From Mycobacterium sp. 1164985.4 (lineage in GTDB: Bacteria > Actinomycetota > Actinomycetes > Mycobacteriales > Mycobacteriaceae), in the NCBI RefSeq assembly GCF_001668575.1, contig NZ_LZMD01000070.1, forward strand, positions 1 to 64,000: 64,000 nt of DNA. Reading direction: 5' to 3'. The number at the start of each line of letters is the position of its first letter. Position 1 is the stretch's first letter. The position numbers and the translations under genes are program-made. The notes under the pieces were generated by a model. That model saw only the letters and a program-made list of their open reading frames with translations, did no database searches and had not been told where the DNA came from. Shown in pieces: positions 15,101-30,100 of the stretch.

Positions 15101-18100
15101 TCAACACTGTGCCGGTGCGCGTCACGCTCACTGGGACCGCCACCGCGAACGAATTACTCGAGCAGCTGCGAACGAATCAGCATCGCACCCTGGAGCATCA
15201 ACATCTGCCGCTACCGGAGATTCACCGGCTCACCGGCCACGACCAGTTGTTCGACACCTTATTCGTCTACGAGAACTATCCCATCGACACCGCCGCATTC
15301 TCAGCTGAGCAAGAGCTGGCCGTCACCGAGTTCAGCACCCGTGAACACAACCACTATCCGTTGACCATGGCTGCCGCACCGGGCCGCGAACTGACGCTTC
15401 GCATCGAATACGACACAGAGGTATTCGATCCGGTCGGCATCGAAGCCCTGATCGAACGGATGGAGCGGGTGCTGGTGGCCATGACCGCCGACCCGACACG
15501 GCGGCTATCAGCGATTGATCTGCTCGACCAGCATGAGTACAGCAGCCCGCTGGGGCGGGCCAACCGCGGGGCTTTCACTGCGCCGCCACCGTTGGCGGTG
15601 TCGATTCCGGTGTTGTTCGACACCCAAGTCACCCGGGCCCCGGAGGCCGTAGCGATCACCTGCGACAGCGAATCGGTCACTTACCGCGAGCTTGACGAGG
15701 CCTCGAACCAGTTGGCGCATTTGCTGATTGATCACGGAGCTGGTCCGGGGCAACGAGTGGCGGTGCTGGTCGAGCGCTCCGCGCAGGCCATCACCGCGAT
15801 GCTGGCGGTGCTCAAGACGGGGGCGGCGTATGTGCCGATCGATCCGGCCCATCCGGACGCCCGGATCGAGTTCGTACGCGACGATGCAACGCCTATAGCA
15901 GTCCTGACCACGGCGCGGATGCGGCCCCGGTTGGCTAGGCGTGGCGAACTGGTGGTCATCGATATCGACAGTCCGGCCATCGATGTCCAGCCCAGCACTC
16001 CGCTGCCGGTGCCGTCGCCCGACGACATTGCCTATTTGATCTACACCTCGGGTACGACGGGAACCCCGAAAGGTGTTGCGGTGGCGCACCGAAACGTGAC
16101 CGGTCTACTGCAGACGCTGCAGGCCGAGGTGGGCCCGAATCAGGTTTGGTCGCAGTGTCATTCGTTGGCGTTTGACTTCTCGGTGTGGGAGATCTTTGGG
16201 GCGTTGCTCAGTGGGGGCCGGCTGGTGGTGGTGCCCGATGCGGTGGTGCGCTCGCCCGAAGAACTTCATGCGGTGTTGGTGGCCGAGCAGGTTGGTGTGC
16301 TCAGCCAGACCCCGTCGGCGTTTTATGCCCTGCAGTCCGCCGATGGGTTGGGCCCGGAGTTGGGTGATCAGCTCAAGCTTGAGACGGTGATCTTCGGCGG
16401 GGAGGCGCTCGAGCCGGCTCGCCTGGGAGGGTGGTTGGGTCGTCATCCGACCTCGCCGCGGTTGCTGAATATGTATGGCATCACCGAGACCACGGTGCAT
16501 GCCTCGCTGCGGCAGATCACCGCCGACGATATCGATAGTGCGGTGTCTCCGATCGGGGTGCCGTTGGCGCACTTGGGCTTTTTTGTGCTCGATGGCTGGT
16601 TGCGTCCCACACCGGCCGGGGTGGTGGGCGAGTTGTATGTGGCCGGCGCTGGTGTCGCCGAGGGGTATGTGGGCCGGGCCGGGTTGACCGCGTCGCGGTT
16701 TGTGGCGTGTCCGTTCGGTGCTGCTGGGCAGCGGATGTATCGCAGCGGCGATTTGGTGGCTTGGGAGCCCGATGGGCAGTTGCGGTATATCGGCCGCGCT
16801 GATGAGCAGGTCAAGATCCGCGGGTATCGCATCGAACTCGGTGAGGTGCAGGCGGCGTTGAACGCCTGCGCCGGCGTCGAGCAGGCGGTGGTGATCGCTC
16901 GTGAGGACCGCCCGGGTGATAAACGCCTTGTCGGTTACATCACAGGCACCGCCGACCCGGACGAAATTCGCTCGCAACTCGATGAGCGGTTGCCGAGTTT
17001 TATGGTCCCCGCGGTGGTTGTGCTAGACGCTTTGCCGCTCACTCCCAACGGCAAACTCGACAAGCGCGCCCTGCCGGCACCGGAATACACCCGCACCGAG
17101 GGCTTCCGCGTCCCGGCCACCCTTACTGAGGAGATTGTGGCCGGTATCTACGCCCAGGTGCTGGGGGTGGAGCGGGTCGGGGTTGATGATTCGTTCTTCG
17201 AACTCGGCGGGGATTCGTTGTCGGCGATGCGGTTGGTCGCGGCGATCAATGCCGATTTAGGTAGCGATCTGGGGGTGCGGGCGGTGTTTGAGGCGCCGAC
17301 GGTGGCCGCGTTGGCCCCGCGCCTGGACCTCGCCGGGGGACGTCCCGAGCCGCTGGTGGCGGTGGCGCGCCCGGCGGTGGTGCCGTTGTCGTTTGGTCAG
17401 CATCGGTTGTGGGTGATCGATCAGTTGCAGGGACCGTCGGCGGTCTACAACATGGCGGTGGCGGTGCGGCTGAGCGGACGGCTGGATGTCAAGGCGTTGG
17501 GTGCGGCGTTGGTCGACGTCATAACCCGCCAGGAGTCGTTGCGCACCGTGTTCCCGGCACCTGAGGGGATTCCTCAGCAGGTGGTGTTGCCTGTTGATCG
17601 GATGGATTTCGGCTGGGATGTCGTTGATGCCGGCGGCTGGCCGGACCACCTCTTGGATGAGGCCATCGACGCGGTGGTGGGTGAACCGTTTGATCTGGCT
17701 ACGCAAATTCCGCTGCGGACGAGGCTTTTCCGCATCACCGACGCCGAGCACGTGTTGGTGGCGGTGGTGCATCACATCGCCGCGGATGGGTGGTCGGTGC
17801 GCCCGTTGGTGGCTGATTTGGGTATGGCATATGCCGCGCGGTGCGCGGGCCGGGTGCCCGATTGGGCGCCGTTGGCGGTGCAGTATGTGGATTACACGTT
17901 GTGGCAGCGTGATCAACTCGGTGATCTCGATGATCCGAAGGGCCGTATCGCGGGGCAGCTCGAGTTTTGGGAACGGGCTCTGGCCGGGTTGCCGGAGCGG
18001 TTGGCGCTGCCCACGGATCGGCCGTATCCGGCGGTGGCCGATTACCGGGGGGCCACGGTGGCTGTGGATTGGCCGGCCGAGTTGCAGCAGCAGATCGCTG

Positions 18101-21100
18101 TGGTGGCTGCTGAGCATCATGTGACCAGTTTCATGGTGGTGCAGGCGGCGTTGGCGGTGTTGTTGGCCAAGTTGAGCGCCAGTTCGGATGTGGCGGTGGG
18201 GTTCCCGATCGCCGGGCGGCGTGACCCGGCTCTTGATGGGTTGGTGGGGTTTTTCGTCAATACGTTGGTGTTGCGGGTCGAGGTGGCCGGTGACCCGACG
18301 GTCGGTGAGGTGTTGGCCCAGGTGCGTTCGCGCGCGCTGGCGGCGTTTGAGCATCAGGATGTGCCGTTTGAGGTGTTGGTGGAGCGGCTCAATCCGGTGC
18401 GGTCGTTGACGCATCACCCGTTGGTGCAGGTGATGTTGGCTTGGCAGAATTTCGCTGGACACGAAAACGCGCCGGCCGCTTGGATGCGTCTGGGTGATGT
18501 GGAGATAACCCCGTTGCCGGTCGATACTCGTTCTGCTCGAATGGATTTGACGTTCTCGCTTGCTGAAGGCTGGAGTGAAGCCGGGGGGCCGGCCGGGATT
18601 TCCGGGGCGGTGGAGTTCCGCACCGACGTGTTCGACGCGGCCAGCATCGAAGCTTTGATCGAGCGGTTGCAGCGCGTGTTAGCTGGATTGACCGCTGATG
18701 CGTCGCAACTGGTGTCGTCGATTGATGTGCTCGATGAGCTTGAGTACACGCGGTTGGCTGAGTTCGGCAATCAGGCAGTGTTGACCGCGCCGTTGTCACC
18801 GGAGCTGTCGATTCCGCTGTTGTTTGACGCGCAGGTCCACCGCACGCCGGAGGCGGTGGCTATTACCTGCGACGGCTGCTCGGTGACATATCGGGAGCTG
18901 GATGAGGCGTCAAATGGGTTGGCGCATCTGCTGGTTGAGACCGGGGTGGGTCCGGGCCAGCGGGTTGCGCTTATGCTGCCTCGCTCGGCTGAGGCAGTCG
19001 TCGCGATGCTGGCGGTGCTCAAGATTGGAGCCGCCTATGTGCCGATTGACCCTGTGCTGCCGGATGCACGAATCAGGTTCATGCTCGTCGATTCCGCCCC
19101 GATCGTTGCGATAACCACCGCGGGCCTGCGGTCGCGGGTGGCCGGCCAAGACGAGCGGTTGGTGGTGATCGAGGTCGATGATCTCGCGATCGACACTCAG
19201 CCCACTACCGCGCTGGCGGTGGGGCCGGCGCCCGACGACGTCGCCTATTTGATTTACACCTCGGGCACCACCGGCGTCCCCAAAGGCGTAGCGGTGACCC
19301 ACCGCAATGTGACCGCCTTACTGGCGGGTGTGAACGCCGGTCTGCAATCGGTGAATCAGGTGTGGTCGCAGTGGCATTCGTTGGCGTTCGACGTGTCGGT
19401 ATGGGAGATCTTCGGGGCGCTGCTTTCTGGGGGCCGGTTGGTTGTGGTGCCCGAGGCGGTGGTCGGCTCACCGGAGGAGTTGCACGCGCTGCTGGTGAGC
19501 GAGCGCGTTGGTGTGGTGAGCCAGACGCCGTCGGCGGCGGCGATGCTCTCGCCGACGGGCTTGGAGTCGGCGGTGTTGGTGGTGGCCGGGGAGGCGTGTT
19601 CGCCGGAGTTGGTTAATCGGTGGGCCGGACCGGGGCGGGTGATGATCAACGCCTACGGTCCGACTGAGACCACGGTGTACGCGGCGGTGAGCTCCCCGCT
19701 AACACCGGGGTCGCACGTGGTGCCGATCGGCGCCCCGGTTCTAGGATCGGCGGCGTTCGTGTTCGATGCTTGGTTGCGTCCGGTGCCGGTCGGGGTGGTG
19801 GGGGAACTTTATGTGGCCGGCGCCGGAGTGGGTGTCGGGTACTGGCGGCGGGCCGGATTGACGGCGTCGCGGTTTGTGGCGTGCCCATCGGGGGCAACGG
19901 GGACCCGGATGTATCGCACCGGAGACCTGGTGCGCTGGAATGCGGACGGGCAACTGCAGTACCTCGGGCGCGCCGATGAGCAGGTCAAGGTCCGCGGGTA
20001 TCGCATCGAACTCGGTGAAATCCAAGCCGCATTGGCTGCCCTTGACGGTGTGGATCAGGCGGCGGTGATTGTTCGTGAGGACCGTCCTGGCGACAAGCGC
20101 CTGGTCGGTTATGTCACCGGCACCGCCGACGCGGCGACCCTGCGCGCACAAATGGGTGGGCGGTTGCCTGCCTATATGATTCCGACCGCGGTAGTGGTAC
20201 TCGAGGCGTTGCCATTGACGGTCAACGGCAAGCTCGATAAGCGTGCCCTGCCGGCGCCCGAGTACAGCGACACCGAACGCTATCGCGCCCCGGAAAGCGC
20301 GGTCGAGGAGATCCTGGCCGGCATCTACGCCGAAGTTCTCGGGCTCGAGCGGGTCGGGGTTGATGACTCGTTCTTCGCGTTGGGTGGCGACAGCATTTTG
20401 TCGATGCAGGTGGTGGCTCGGGCGCGAGCGGCGGGTCTGCTGTGTCGCCCACGCGATGTGTTTACCGAGCAGACTGTGGCGCGGCTTGCCCGAGTCGTCA
20501 CGGTGGCCGACGGCGCGGACGGAGTAGTCGATGAGGGCCTGGGCCCGGTGGTGGCCACCCCGATCATGGGCTGGCTGGCGCAGGTGGACGGTCCGACAGC
20601 CGAGTTCAACCAGGCGATGGGCATCCAGGCCCCGTCCGGAACCACCGAGACTGATGCGCTTGTGCTGGTTCAGGCCCTGTTGGATCGGCATGCCATGCTG
20701 CGGTGCCGCGCCGAGCACGACGGTGCCGGGGGGTGGTCGCTGAGGGTGCCCGAGCCCGCATCGGTACAGGCCAGCGATTGCGTGCAGGTCGTCGAGGAGC
20801 TCGATGATGCGGTACTGGTCGGGGCGCGGTCGCGGTTGGACCCGGCGGCCGGGGTGATGCTTGCCGCGGTGTGGGCCAGTTCGACCGGTCAGTTGGTGTT
20901 GATCGTGCACCATCTGGCGGTTGATGGTGTGTCGTGGCGAATCCTGTTGGAAGACCTGAACATCGCCTGGGCCCAGCACCGTGGTGGTCAGCCGATCGTC
21001 CTGCCCGCCGGTGGGACGTCGTTTGCGCGGTGGTCAGCACTGCTGGCCGAGCACGCCAACAGAGATGCGGTTGTCGCTCAGGCCGAAGTGTGGCGAAAGA

Positions 21101-24100
21101 TTTCGACGATCCCGGCGGCGTTGCCGCCGGTGCAACCCGGGGATACGTTCGCCACCGCGGGCAACCTTTCCGTACAGTTGGACACCGACACGACACGCCT
21201 GTTGTTGGGGCAGGTGCCGGCGGCGTTTCACGCTGGTGTACAGGACATTCTGTTGATCGCTTTCGGGCTGGCGGTCAGCGAGTTCCTCGGCCACCCCGCG
21301 CGGGTGGGCATCGATGTGGAAGGCCACGGCCGGCATGAGGAACTGGCCGCCGGACTGGATTTGTCGCGCACGGTCGGCTGGTTCACCACCAAGTACCCGG
21401 TGGCATTGGGCCCCGGAAACCTTGAGTGGGCGAAGGTGACCGCCGGTGACGCGGTATTGGGCGGGGTCATCAAGGACGCCAAGGAACAATTGCGCGCTCT
21501 GCCCGAAGGCTTGACCTACGGATTACTGCGCTATTTGAACCCCGACGTCGAGCTCGAGGGGCCCGATCCAGTGATCGGGTTCAACTATCTGGGCCGACTC
21601 GGCGCCGGGGCGGGCGCGGACTCCGATCAGTGGTGGCGGCCCTGCGCGCAGGGTTCGACGCTGAGCGCTGTGGCGGCGATCGCGATGCCGTTGATGCACA
21701 CCGTGGAGCTCAACGCCGCCACCGCCGACACCGCAGACGGTCCCCGGTTGCACGCCAACTGGACCTGGGCGCCGTCGGCACTCGATGCGGCACAAGTAAA
21801 CCGGTTGAGCCGGTTGTGGTTTGAGGCGCTGCGCGGCATCTGCACACTGGTGCAAGCGGGCGGGGGCGGATTGACGCCCTCAGACATCGCCCCAGCGCGG
21901 TTGAGCCAACCGCAACTCGACGAACTCGCCCAGCAGTTCCAGATCGCGGATGTATTGCCGTTGACCCCGCTGCAGCAGGGGCTGCTGTTCCACGCCGGTG
22001 GTGTCCAAGACGACGACGATATCTATGCGGTGCAACTCGAGATCACCCTCAGCGGCCCACTGCATGTGCAGCGACTGCGCGATGCAGTGCACATGGTGGT
22101 GACCCGACATCCGCATCTGGTGGCGCGGTTCTGCGATCGGTTCGACGAGCCGGTGCAGGTCATCGAAGCCGAACCTGAACTGCCCTTGCACTACATCGAT
22201 TTGAGCGCTAGCAACCTCGACGTCGAGGAGCGGATCAAGCGGCTGTGTGCTGATGAGCGCGCCGCGGTGTGCGATCTGAGCGGGCCTGCGTTTCGGGCGG
22301 CGCTGATGCGCACCGACGTTGATCGGCATCGGTTCGTGCTGACCAATCATCACGTTGTGATGGACGGTTGGTCGCTGCCGATCCTGTTGGGGGAGATCAT
22401 CGCCGGCTATTACGGCCAGCCCCTGCCACCGCCCGTTCCGTATCGCAGGATTATCAGCTGGCTGGCCGAACGCGACCTGGATGCCGCCCGGGCGGCCTGG
22501 GGCGAAGTGCTGGCCGGATTCGACACCCCCACCCTGGTGGGTCCCCCGGGCAGGGTCGAGCTAGGCCGGCGAGGTGTGGCCGCGCATCAGCTGTCTGGGC
22601 AGACCACCCGCGCGCTGAGCGAGCTGGCGCGTGCGCTCCAGACCACGGTCAACACGGTGCTCCAAGCCGCTTGGGCGCAGCTGCTCTGCTCACTGACGGG
22701 TCAGCACGATGTGGTGTTCGGCACCGCGGTCTCGGGGCGCCCGGCGGAGTTGGCGGGCGCGGAGTCGATGGTGGGGATGTTGATCAACACGGTGCCGGTG
22801 CGCGCGACGCTGACCGCGGCGACCACTGGCGCTGAATTGCTCGCGCAGTTGCAAAGCGCCCACCGCCACACTCTTGAACATCAGCATCTCGCGCTGCCCG
22901 AGATCCATCGCCTGGCCGGTCAGGATCAGTTGTTCGACACCTTGTTCGTTTATGAGAACTATCCCATCGACACCACCGCGGTTTCAGGCGATGGTGACTT
23001 GGCCGTCACCGAGATAAGCACGCGCGAGTACAATCATTACCCGCTCACGGTCGCGGCTGCACCCGGCCCCGAATTGAGCCTGCGCATCGAATACGACGCT
23101 GATGTCTTCGACGCGGCCGGTATCGGGGCGCTGATCGAGCGGTGGGGTCGGGTGTTGATGGCGCTAACCGTTGATCCCGGCCGGCGGCTGTCATCGATCG
23201 ACCTGCTCGATCAGGTCGAGAAAACCGCATTGGATGAGGCCGGCAATCGGGCGGTGTTGACCCGGCCGACAGCGAATTCCACCTCGATCCCAGGGCTCTT
23301 CGAGGCCCAGGTCGCCCGCATCCCGGAGGCGGTGGCGATCAGTTGCGGCGGCGATTTGGTGACCTACCGCGAGCTTGATGAGGCGTCGAATCGGTTGGCG
23401 CACCTGTTGATTGCTCACGGAGCGGGCGTAGGCCAGCGGGTGGCGCTGCTGGTCGAGCGCTCCGCCGAGGCCATCATCGCGATGCTGGCGGTGCTCAAGA
23501 CGGGGGCGGCGTATGTGCCGATCGACGCGACGCATCCCGATGCGCGGATCGAGTTCGTGCTCGCCGACGCCGCGCCGATCGTCACGATCACCACCGCCGA
23601 GCTGCGTCCGCGGCTTGCCACCCACGCAGAACTGGTCGTTGTTGATGTCGATGCTTTCGCCATCGAGGCCCAGCCCGCCACCGGATTTGCGGTGCCATCG
23701 CCGGACGATATCGCCTACCTGATCTACACCTCGGGCACCACGGGAACCCCGAAGGGGGTGGCGGTGGCGCACCGCAGTGTGACCGGTCTGCTGCAGACGC
23801 TGCAGGTCGCGGTGGGCCCGAATCAGGTGTGGTCGCAGTGCCATTCGTTGGCGTTCGATTTCTCGGTGTGGGAGATCTTTGGGGCGCTGCTTTCTGGCGG
23901 TCGGCTGGTAGTGGTGCCCGATGCGGTGGTGCGCTCGCCCGAGGAGTTGTGTGCGCTGTTGGTCGGCGAGCAGGTTTCGGTGTTGAGCCAGACCCCATCG
24001 GCGTTTTATGCGTTGGCTGCCGCCGAGGCAATGGCTGCCGAGCGGGCGGATCGGCTGAAGTTGCAGACGGTGGTGTTTGGCGGGGAGGCGCTGGAGCCGG

Positions 24101-27100
24101 CCCGTCTCGGGGCGTGGTTGGGTCGACATCCAGGGTCACCGCGGCTACTGAATATGTATGGCATCACCGAGACCACGGTGCATGCTTCGCTGCGGCAGAT
24201 CACCGCCGCCGATATCGACAAGGCGGTGTCTCCGATCGGGATGCCGTTGGCGCACTTGGGCTTTTTCGTCCTCGATGGTTGGTTGCGCCCGGTGCCAACC
24301 GGGGTGGTGGGGGAGTTGTATGTCGCCGGCGCTGGGGTGGCCGAGGGCTATGTGGGGCGGGCGTCGTTGACCGCGTCACGGTTTGTGGCGTGTCCGTTCG
24401 GCGGCGCCGGGGCGCGGATGTATCGCAGCGGGGATCTGGTGGCCTGGGAGCCCGATGGGCAGTTGCGCTATGTGGGCCGCGCTGATGAGCAGGTCAAGAT
24501 CCGCGGGTATCGCATCGAACTCGGTGAAGTCCAAGCCGCGCTGAACGCCTGCGACGGGGTTACTCATGCGGTGGTGATCGCGCGTGAGGACCGCCCCGGC
24601 GACAAACGCCTTGTCGGTTACGCCACCGGCAGCCTCGATACGGCCGAGATTCTTTTGCAACTGGCCGAGCGGTTGCCGGGCTATATGGTGCCGACCGCCA
24701 TCGTCCCGTTGGACGCGTTGCCGCTGACGATCAATGGCAAGCTCGACGAACGCGGGCTGCCAGCACCCGAATACACCGATATCGACCGGTATCGTGCGCC
24801 CGAGACCCCGGTCGAGGAGATCCTGGCCGGAATCTATGCCCAGGTGCTGGGTATCGAGCGGGTCGGGGTAGATGAACCGTTCTTCGCGTTGGGTGGCGAC
24901 AGCATCTTGTCGATGCAGGTCGTGGCGAGGGCCCGAGCGGCCGGCCTGCTCTGCCGCCCGCGCGATGTGTTTGTCGAGCAGACCGTGGCGCGGCTGGCAC
25001 GGGTAGTCCGGGTCATCGACGGCGCGGTTGGCGTCATCGACGACGGAGTGGGACCTGTCGTGGCCACTCCGATCATGGGCTGGCTTCACAGCCTGCAGGG
25101 CGCGATTGATCAGTTCAACCAGACGATGGTGGTGCAAGCCCCGGTCGGAGCCACTGAAGCCGATGTGGTGGTGGTCCTGCAAGCGTTGCTGGATCGACAT
25201 GCCATGCTCCGGCTGCGCGTCGCTGAGGATGACGCGGGGGAATGGGCGCTGCAGGTGCCCGACGTCGGCTCGGTACAGGCGGACCATTGCGTGCATAGCG
25301 TGGAGACGCTCAGCGACGAGGCTCTGATCGAGGCGCGGTCACGGTTGAACCCGGCCGCGGGGAGCATGGTCAGCGCGCTGTGGGCCAATGCGACCGGTCA
25401 GTTGGTGTTGATCGTTCACCACCTGGCTGTTGACGGGGTGTCTTGGCGAATCCTGTTGGAAGACCTGAATATTGCTTGGTCCCAGCATCACAGTGGACAG
25501 CCGATCGCGCTGCTCCCGAGTGGAACGTCGTTTGCCCGGTGGTCGACACTGTTGGCCGACCACGCGCGGACCGCTGAAGTCGTCAGCCAGGCTGAGGCGT
25601 GGCGGCGAGTGACTGCTGTCGCCCCGGTCGCACTGCCGACGGTGCAACCCGATGTGGACACCTACGCCCGCGCGGGACATTTGTCGGCGCAGCTGGATAC
25701 CGAGACGACCCGGATGCTGCTCGGTCAAGTCCCGGCATCGTTCCACGCCGGGGTCCAAGACATTTTGTTGATCGCCTTGGGACTGGCGTGCGCGGAACTG
25801 TTGGGGATGCACGGTCTTCCAATTGCTATTGATGTCGAAGGCCACGGCCGCGATGAGGACCTCGCCGACGGAGTGGACCTGTCGCGCACGGTGGGCTGGT
25901 TCACCACCAAGCACCCCATAGCGCTGAGCGTCGGCGGGCTGACCTGGGCGCAGGTCATTGGCGGTGACGCGGTGTTGGGCGCCGTCATCAAGGACGCCAA
26001 AGAACAACTGCGCGGCCACCCGGACGGCCTGACCTACGGATTGCTGCGGTACCTGAACCCCGATGTGGAGCTGGATGCCGCGGATCCGGTCATCGCGTTC
26101 AACTATCTGGGCCGGTTGGGCGCTGCGGCAGGCGACGTCTCCGATGGGTTCTGGCGTGTTAGTGCTGCTGGTTTGGCGTTGACCGGTGCGGCGGCGGCAA
26201 TTCCGATGCCGTTGGTCCACACCGTGGAGCTGAACGCCGTCACTGCCGATACCGATTCCGGCCCGCAGTTGCAGGCGAACTGGATCTGGGCGCCTTCCGC
26301 GCTCGATGCGGCGCGAGTAAACCGCTTGAGCCGGTTGTGGTTTGAGGCGTTGGGCGGAATCTGCGCGCATGTGCGCGCTGGTGGGGGCGGGTTGACGCCC
26401 ACCGATATCGTTCCGGCGCGGCTGAGTCAGCCCCAACTTGATGAGATCCAGCGGCAGCACCGGATCGCGGATGTGTTGCCGTTGACTCCGCTGCAGCAGG
26501 GTCTGCTGTTTCACGCGGGCACCGATCACGACAACGACGATGATGTGTATGCGGTGCAGCTGGATATCACCATCGCCGGCGCCTTGGATGCAGAGCGGCT
26601 GCGCGCGGCGGTGCACACCGTGGTCGGCCGCCATCCACATCTGATGGCCCGCTTCTGCGACCGATTCGATGAGCCGGTACAGATCATAGAGACTGACCCC
26701 GAAATACCCTGGCGCTTCGTTGATGTGCCCTTCGGCGTCGATATCGAGGAGCAGGTCGGGGCGATTTGTGCTGCTGAACGCGCCGCGGTCGGCGATCCTA
26801 CTGAGCAGCCGGCATTTCGGGCGGCGGTGATTCGCACTGGACCTGATCGGCACCGGTTTGTGCTCACCAATCACCATATTGTGATGGACGGCTGGTCGCT
26901 GCCGATCCTGCTGGGTGAAATCTTCGCCGGCTACTACCGCCAGCCGCTGCCCCCACCGGTGTCGTATCGCCGATTCATCAGCTGGCTGGCCGAGCGCGAC
27001 CTCGACGCCGCCCGCGCGGCCTGGCGCGAGGTTCTGGCCGGGTTCGACACCCCGACTCTGGTAGGTCGGCCGGACACGCTGGGGTTCGGCAGTCGAAAAG

Positions 27101-30100
27101 CGTTCTCCTGCAGACTGTCTGAGCGAATCACTCGAGGGCTTGGCGAGTTGGCGCGCGCACATGATACGACCGTCAGCACAGTGTTGCAGGCGGCGTTTGC
27201 GCAACTGCTGAGCTCACTGACCGGCCATCGCGATGTGGTGTTCGGCACCGTCGTCTCCGGACGCCCGGCTGAGGTGGCGGGTGCGGAGTCGATGATCGGG
27301 CTGTTGATCAACACCGTGCCGGTGCGCGCAGCTCTCAACGCATCGACCACGACCGCTGAGCTGCTCGAGCAGCTGCAGACCGCGCAGCACCAAACCTTGG
27401 ACCACCAGCACTTGGCGCTACCGGAGCTTCACCGCCTCACCGGTATCGACACGCTGTTCGACACGCTGTTCGTCTACGAGAACTACCCGGTTGACACCGC
27501 CGAGTTGTCAGGCGACGGCGAGCTCACCGTCACTGAATTCGCGGCCCGCGAATACAACCACTACCCGCTCGCGTTGCAAGCCGCACCAGGCCGCGAACTG
27601 GCGCTGCGCGTCGAATACGACACCGACGAGTTCGATGCGGGCAGCATCGAAGCGCTGATCAAGCGGTTCGAGCGCGTGTTGGTCGCGATGAGTTCCAACC
27701 CATCACGGACGTTGTCATCGATCGACGTGCTGGATGCAGCTGAGCTCGGCAGACTCGACGAGGTCGGCAACCGGGCGGCCTTGACTGCGCGAACACTCAC
27801 ACCGGTGTCGATTCTTGTGCTGTTCGCCACGCAGGTGGGCAAGGCCCCTGAAGCCGTGGCGATTAGCTGTGGTGGCCACTCGGTGACATACCGCGAGCTA
27901 GACGAGGCGTCGAATCGGTTGGCCCATTGGTTGACTGCTCGCGGACTGCGTCCGGGTGAGCGGGTTGCGCTGCTGATGAATCGCTCGGCCGAGGCGGTCG
28001 CGGCGATCCTGGCGGTGCTCAAGACCGGGGCAGCGTATGTGCCGATTGACCCGGGCCATCCGGATGCGCGGATTGGATTTGTGCTCGACGATGCCGCCCC
28101 GAAAATCGCGCTCACCACCGCCGAACTGCGACCGCGGCTGACCGAGCAAGACATCGTGGTCGTGGATATCGACGATCCCGCCATCGATGCCCAGCCGGTC
28201 ACCGCGTTACCGCCGCCTTCCCCGGACGACATCGCCTACTTGATCTACACCTCGGGCACCACTGGTGTCCCGAAGGGCGTCGCAGTAGCGCACCGCAACG
28301 TCATTCGGCTGTTAGAGGCGTTGGAGGCCGACGTGCCGGCGCCGGCGGTTTGGTCGCAGTGTCACTCCTTGGCCTTCGACGTTTCGGTCTGGGAGATCTT
28401 CGGCGCGCTATTGAGCGGCGGGCAGTTAGTGATGGTGCCCGACGAGGTGGTGCGTTCTCCGCAGGAGCTGCACGCGGTATTGGTGAGCGAGCAGGTCAGT
28501 GTGCTCAGCCAGACCCCATCGGCGTTTTATGCCCTCCAGGCCGCGGATGCGGTGAACCCCGAGTTGGGCGACCAATTGAAGTTGGAGACAGTTGTTTTCG
28601 GCGGGGAAGCGCTCGAACCTGCTCGCCTCGGGGCGTGGTTGGATCGTCATCCCGGGTTGCCGCGACTACTGAACTTGTACGGCATAACCGAGACCACGGT
28701 GCATGCCTCAATACGCGAGATCCTCGCCGCCGATGTCAAGAATGCGGGCTCCCCGATCGGGGTTCCGTTGGCGCATCTAGCCTTCTTCGTGCTCGATGGC
28801 TGGTTGCGCCCCGTGCCGACCAACGTGGTAGGGGAGTTGTACGTGGCCGGTGCCGGACTGGCCGAGGGTTATACGGGCCGGGCCGCGTTGACCGCGTCAC
28901 GTTTTGTGGCATGCCCGTTCGGCGGACCTGGACAACGCATGTATCGCAGCGGAGATCTGGTCGCGTGGAGCCCGGATGGCCAACTGCGGTATGCGGGCCG
29001 AGCTGATGAGCAGGTCAAGATCCGCGGATACCGCATCGAACTCGGTGAAATCGAAGCCGAACTCAATGCACTCGACGGAGTCGATCAGGCAGTAGTGATC
29101 GCCCGCGAGGACCGCCCAGGCGACAAACGCCTTGTCGGCTATGTCACCGGGACCGCCGATCCGGCCGCGCTGCGCGACGCGCTGGCCAAGCGCCTGCCGA
29201 GCTACATGGTTCCGGCCGCCGTCGTCGCGATCGAAGTGTTGCCATTGACCGTCAACGGCAAGCTCGACAAACGCGCATTGCCGGCACCGGAATACACCGG
29301 CAGCGAAGGCTACCGCGCTCCGGCCACGCTGACCGAGGAGATTGTCGCCGGGATCTACGCTCAAATTCTCGGAGTGGAGCGGGTCGGGGTGGATGACTCG
29401 TTCTTCGATCTGGGTGGGGATTCGTTGTCGGCGATGCGGTTGGTCGCTGCGATCAATGCCGGCTTGGGTGGCCACCTTTCGGTTCGGGCGGTGTTTGAGG
29501 CGCCGACGGTCTCCGAACTGGCGCCGCAGATCTGCGCCGACAAGGGTGGGTTGGCGCCGCTGGTGGCCGGTGAGCGCCCTGCGGTGGTGCCCTTGTCGTT
29601 CGGCCAGCATCGGTTGTGGTTCATCGATCAGTTACAAGGGCCCTCGGCGGTCTACAACATGGCCGTGGCGCTGCGGTTGAACGGACGCCTGAACGCCGAT
29701 GCGTTAGGAGCGGCATTAGCCGACGTCGTAGACCGCCATGAGAGCCTGCGCACGCTCTTCCCTGCGCCCGAGGGGATCCCGCAGCAGATGGTGCTTCCAA
29801 TCGAGCGGGCAAACTTCGGCTGGGAGGTCGCAGATGCCGGCGGGTGGCCTGACCGCCGGATGAGTGAGGCCATCGATGCGGTGGTGAGCGTGCCGTTCGA
29901 TTTAGCCACCGATATTCCGTTGCGGGCCAAGCTTTTCCGTATCAGCAGAGACGAGCATGTATTGGCGGCCGTGGTGCACCACATTGCCGCTGACGGAATG
30001 TCGATCGCTCCGTTGTTGGGTGATGTGTCGGAGGCTTACGCCGCGCGGTGTGCGGGCCGGGCTCCCGAATGGGCGCCCTTGACAGTGCAGTACGTCGATT

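Noticed and set aside
25339..27204. Minus-strand open frame of 621 residues inside the NRPS
   Set aside because: Same kind of antisense artefact; its composition repeats in other antisense frames opposite E and C domains.
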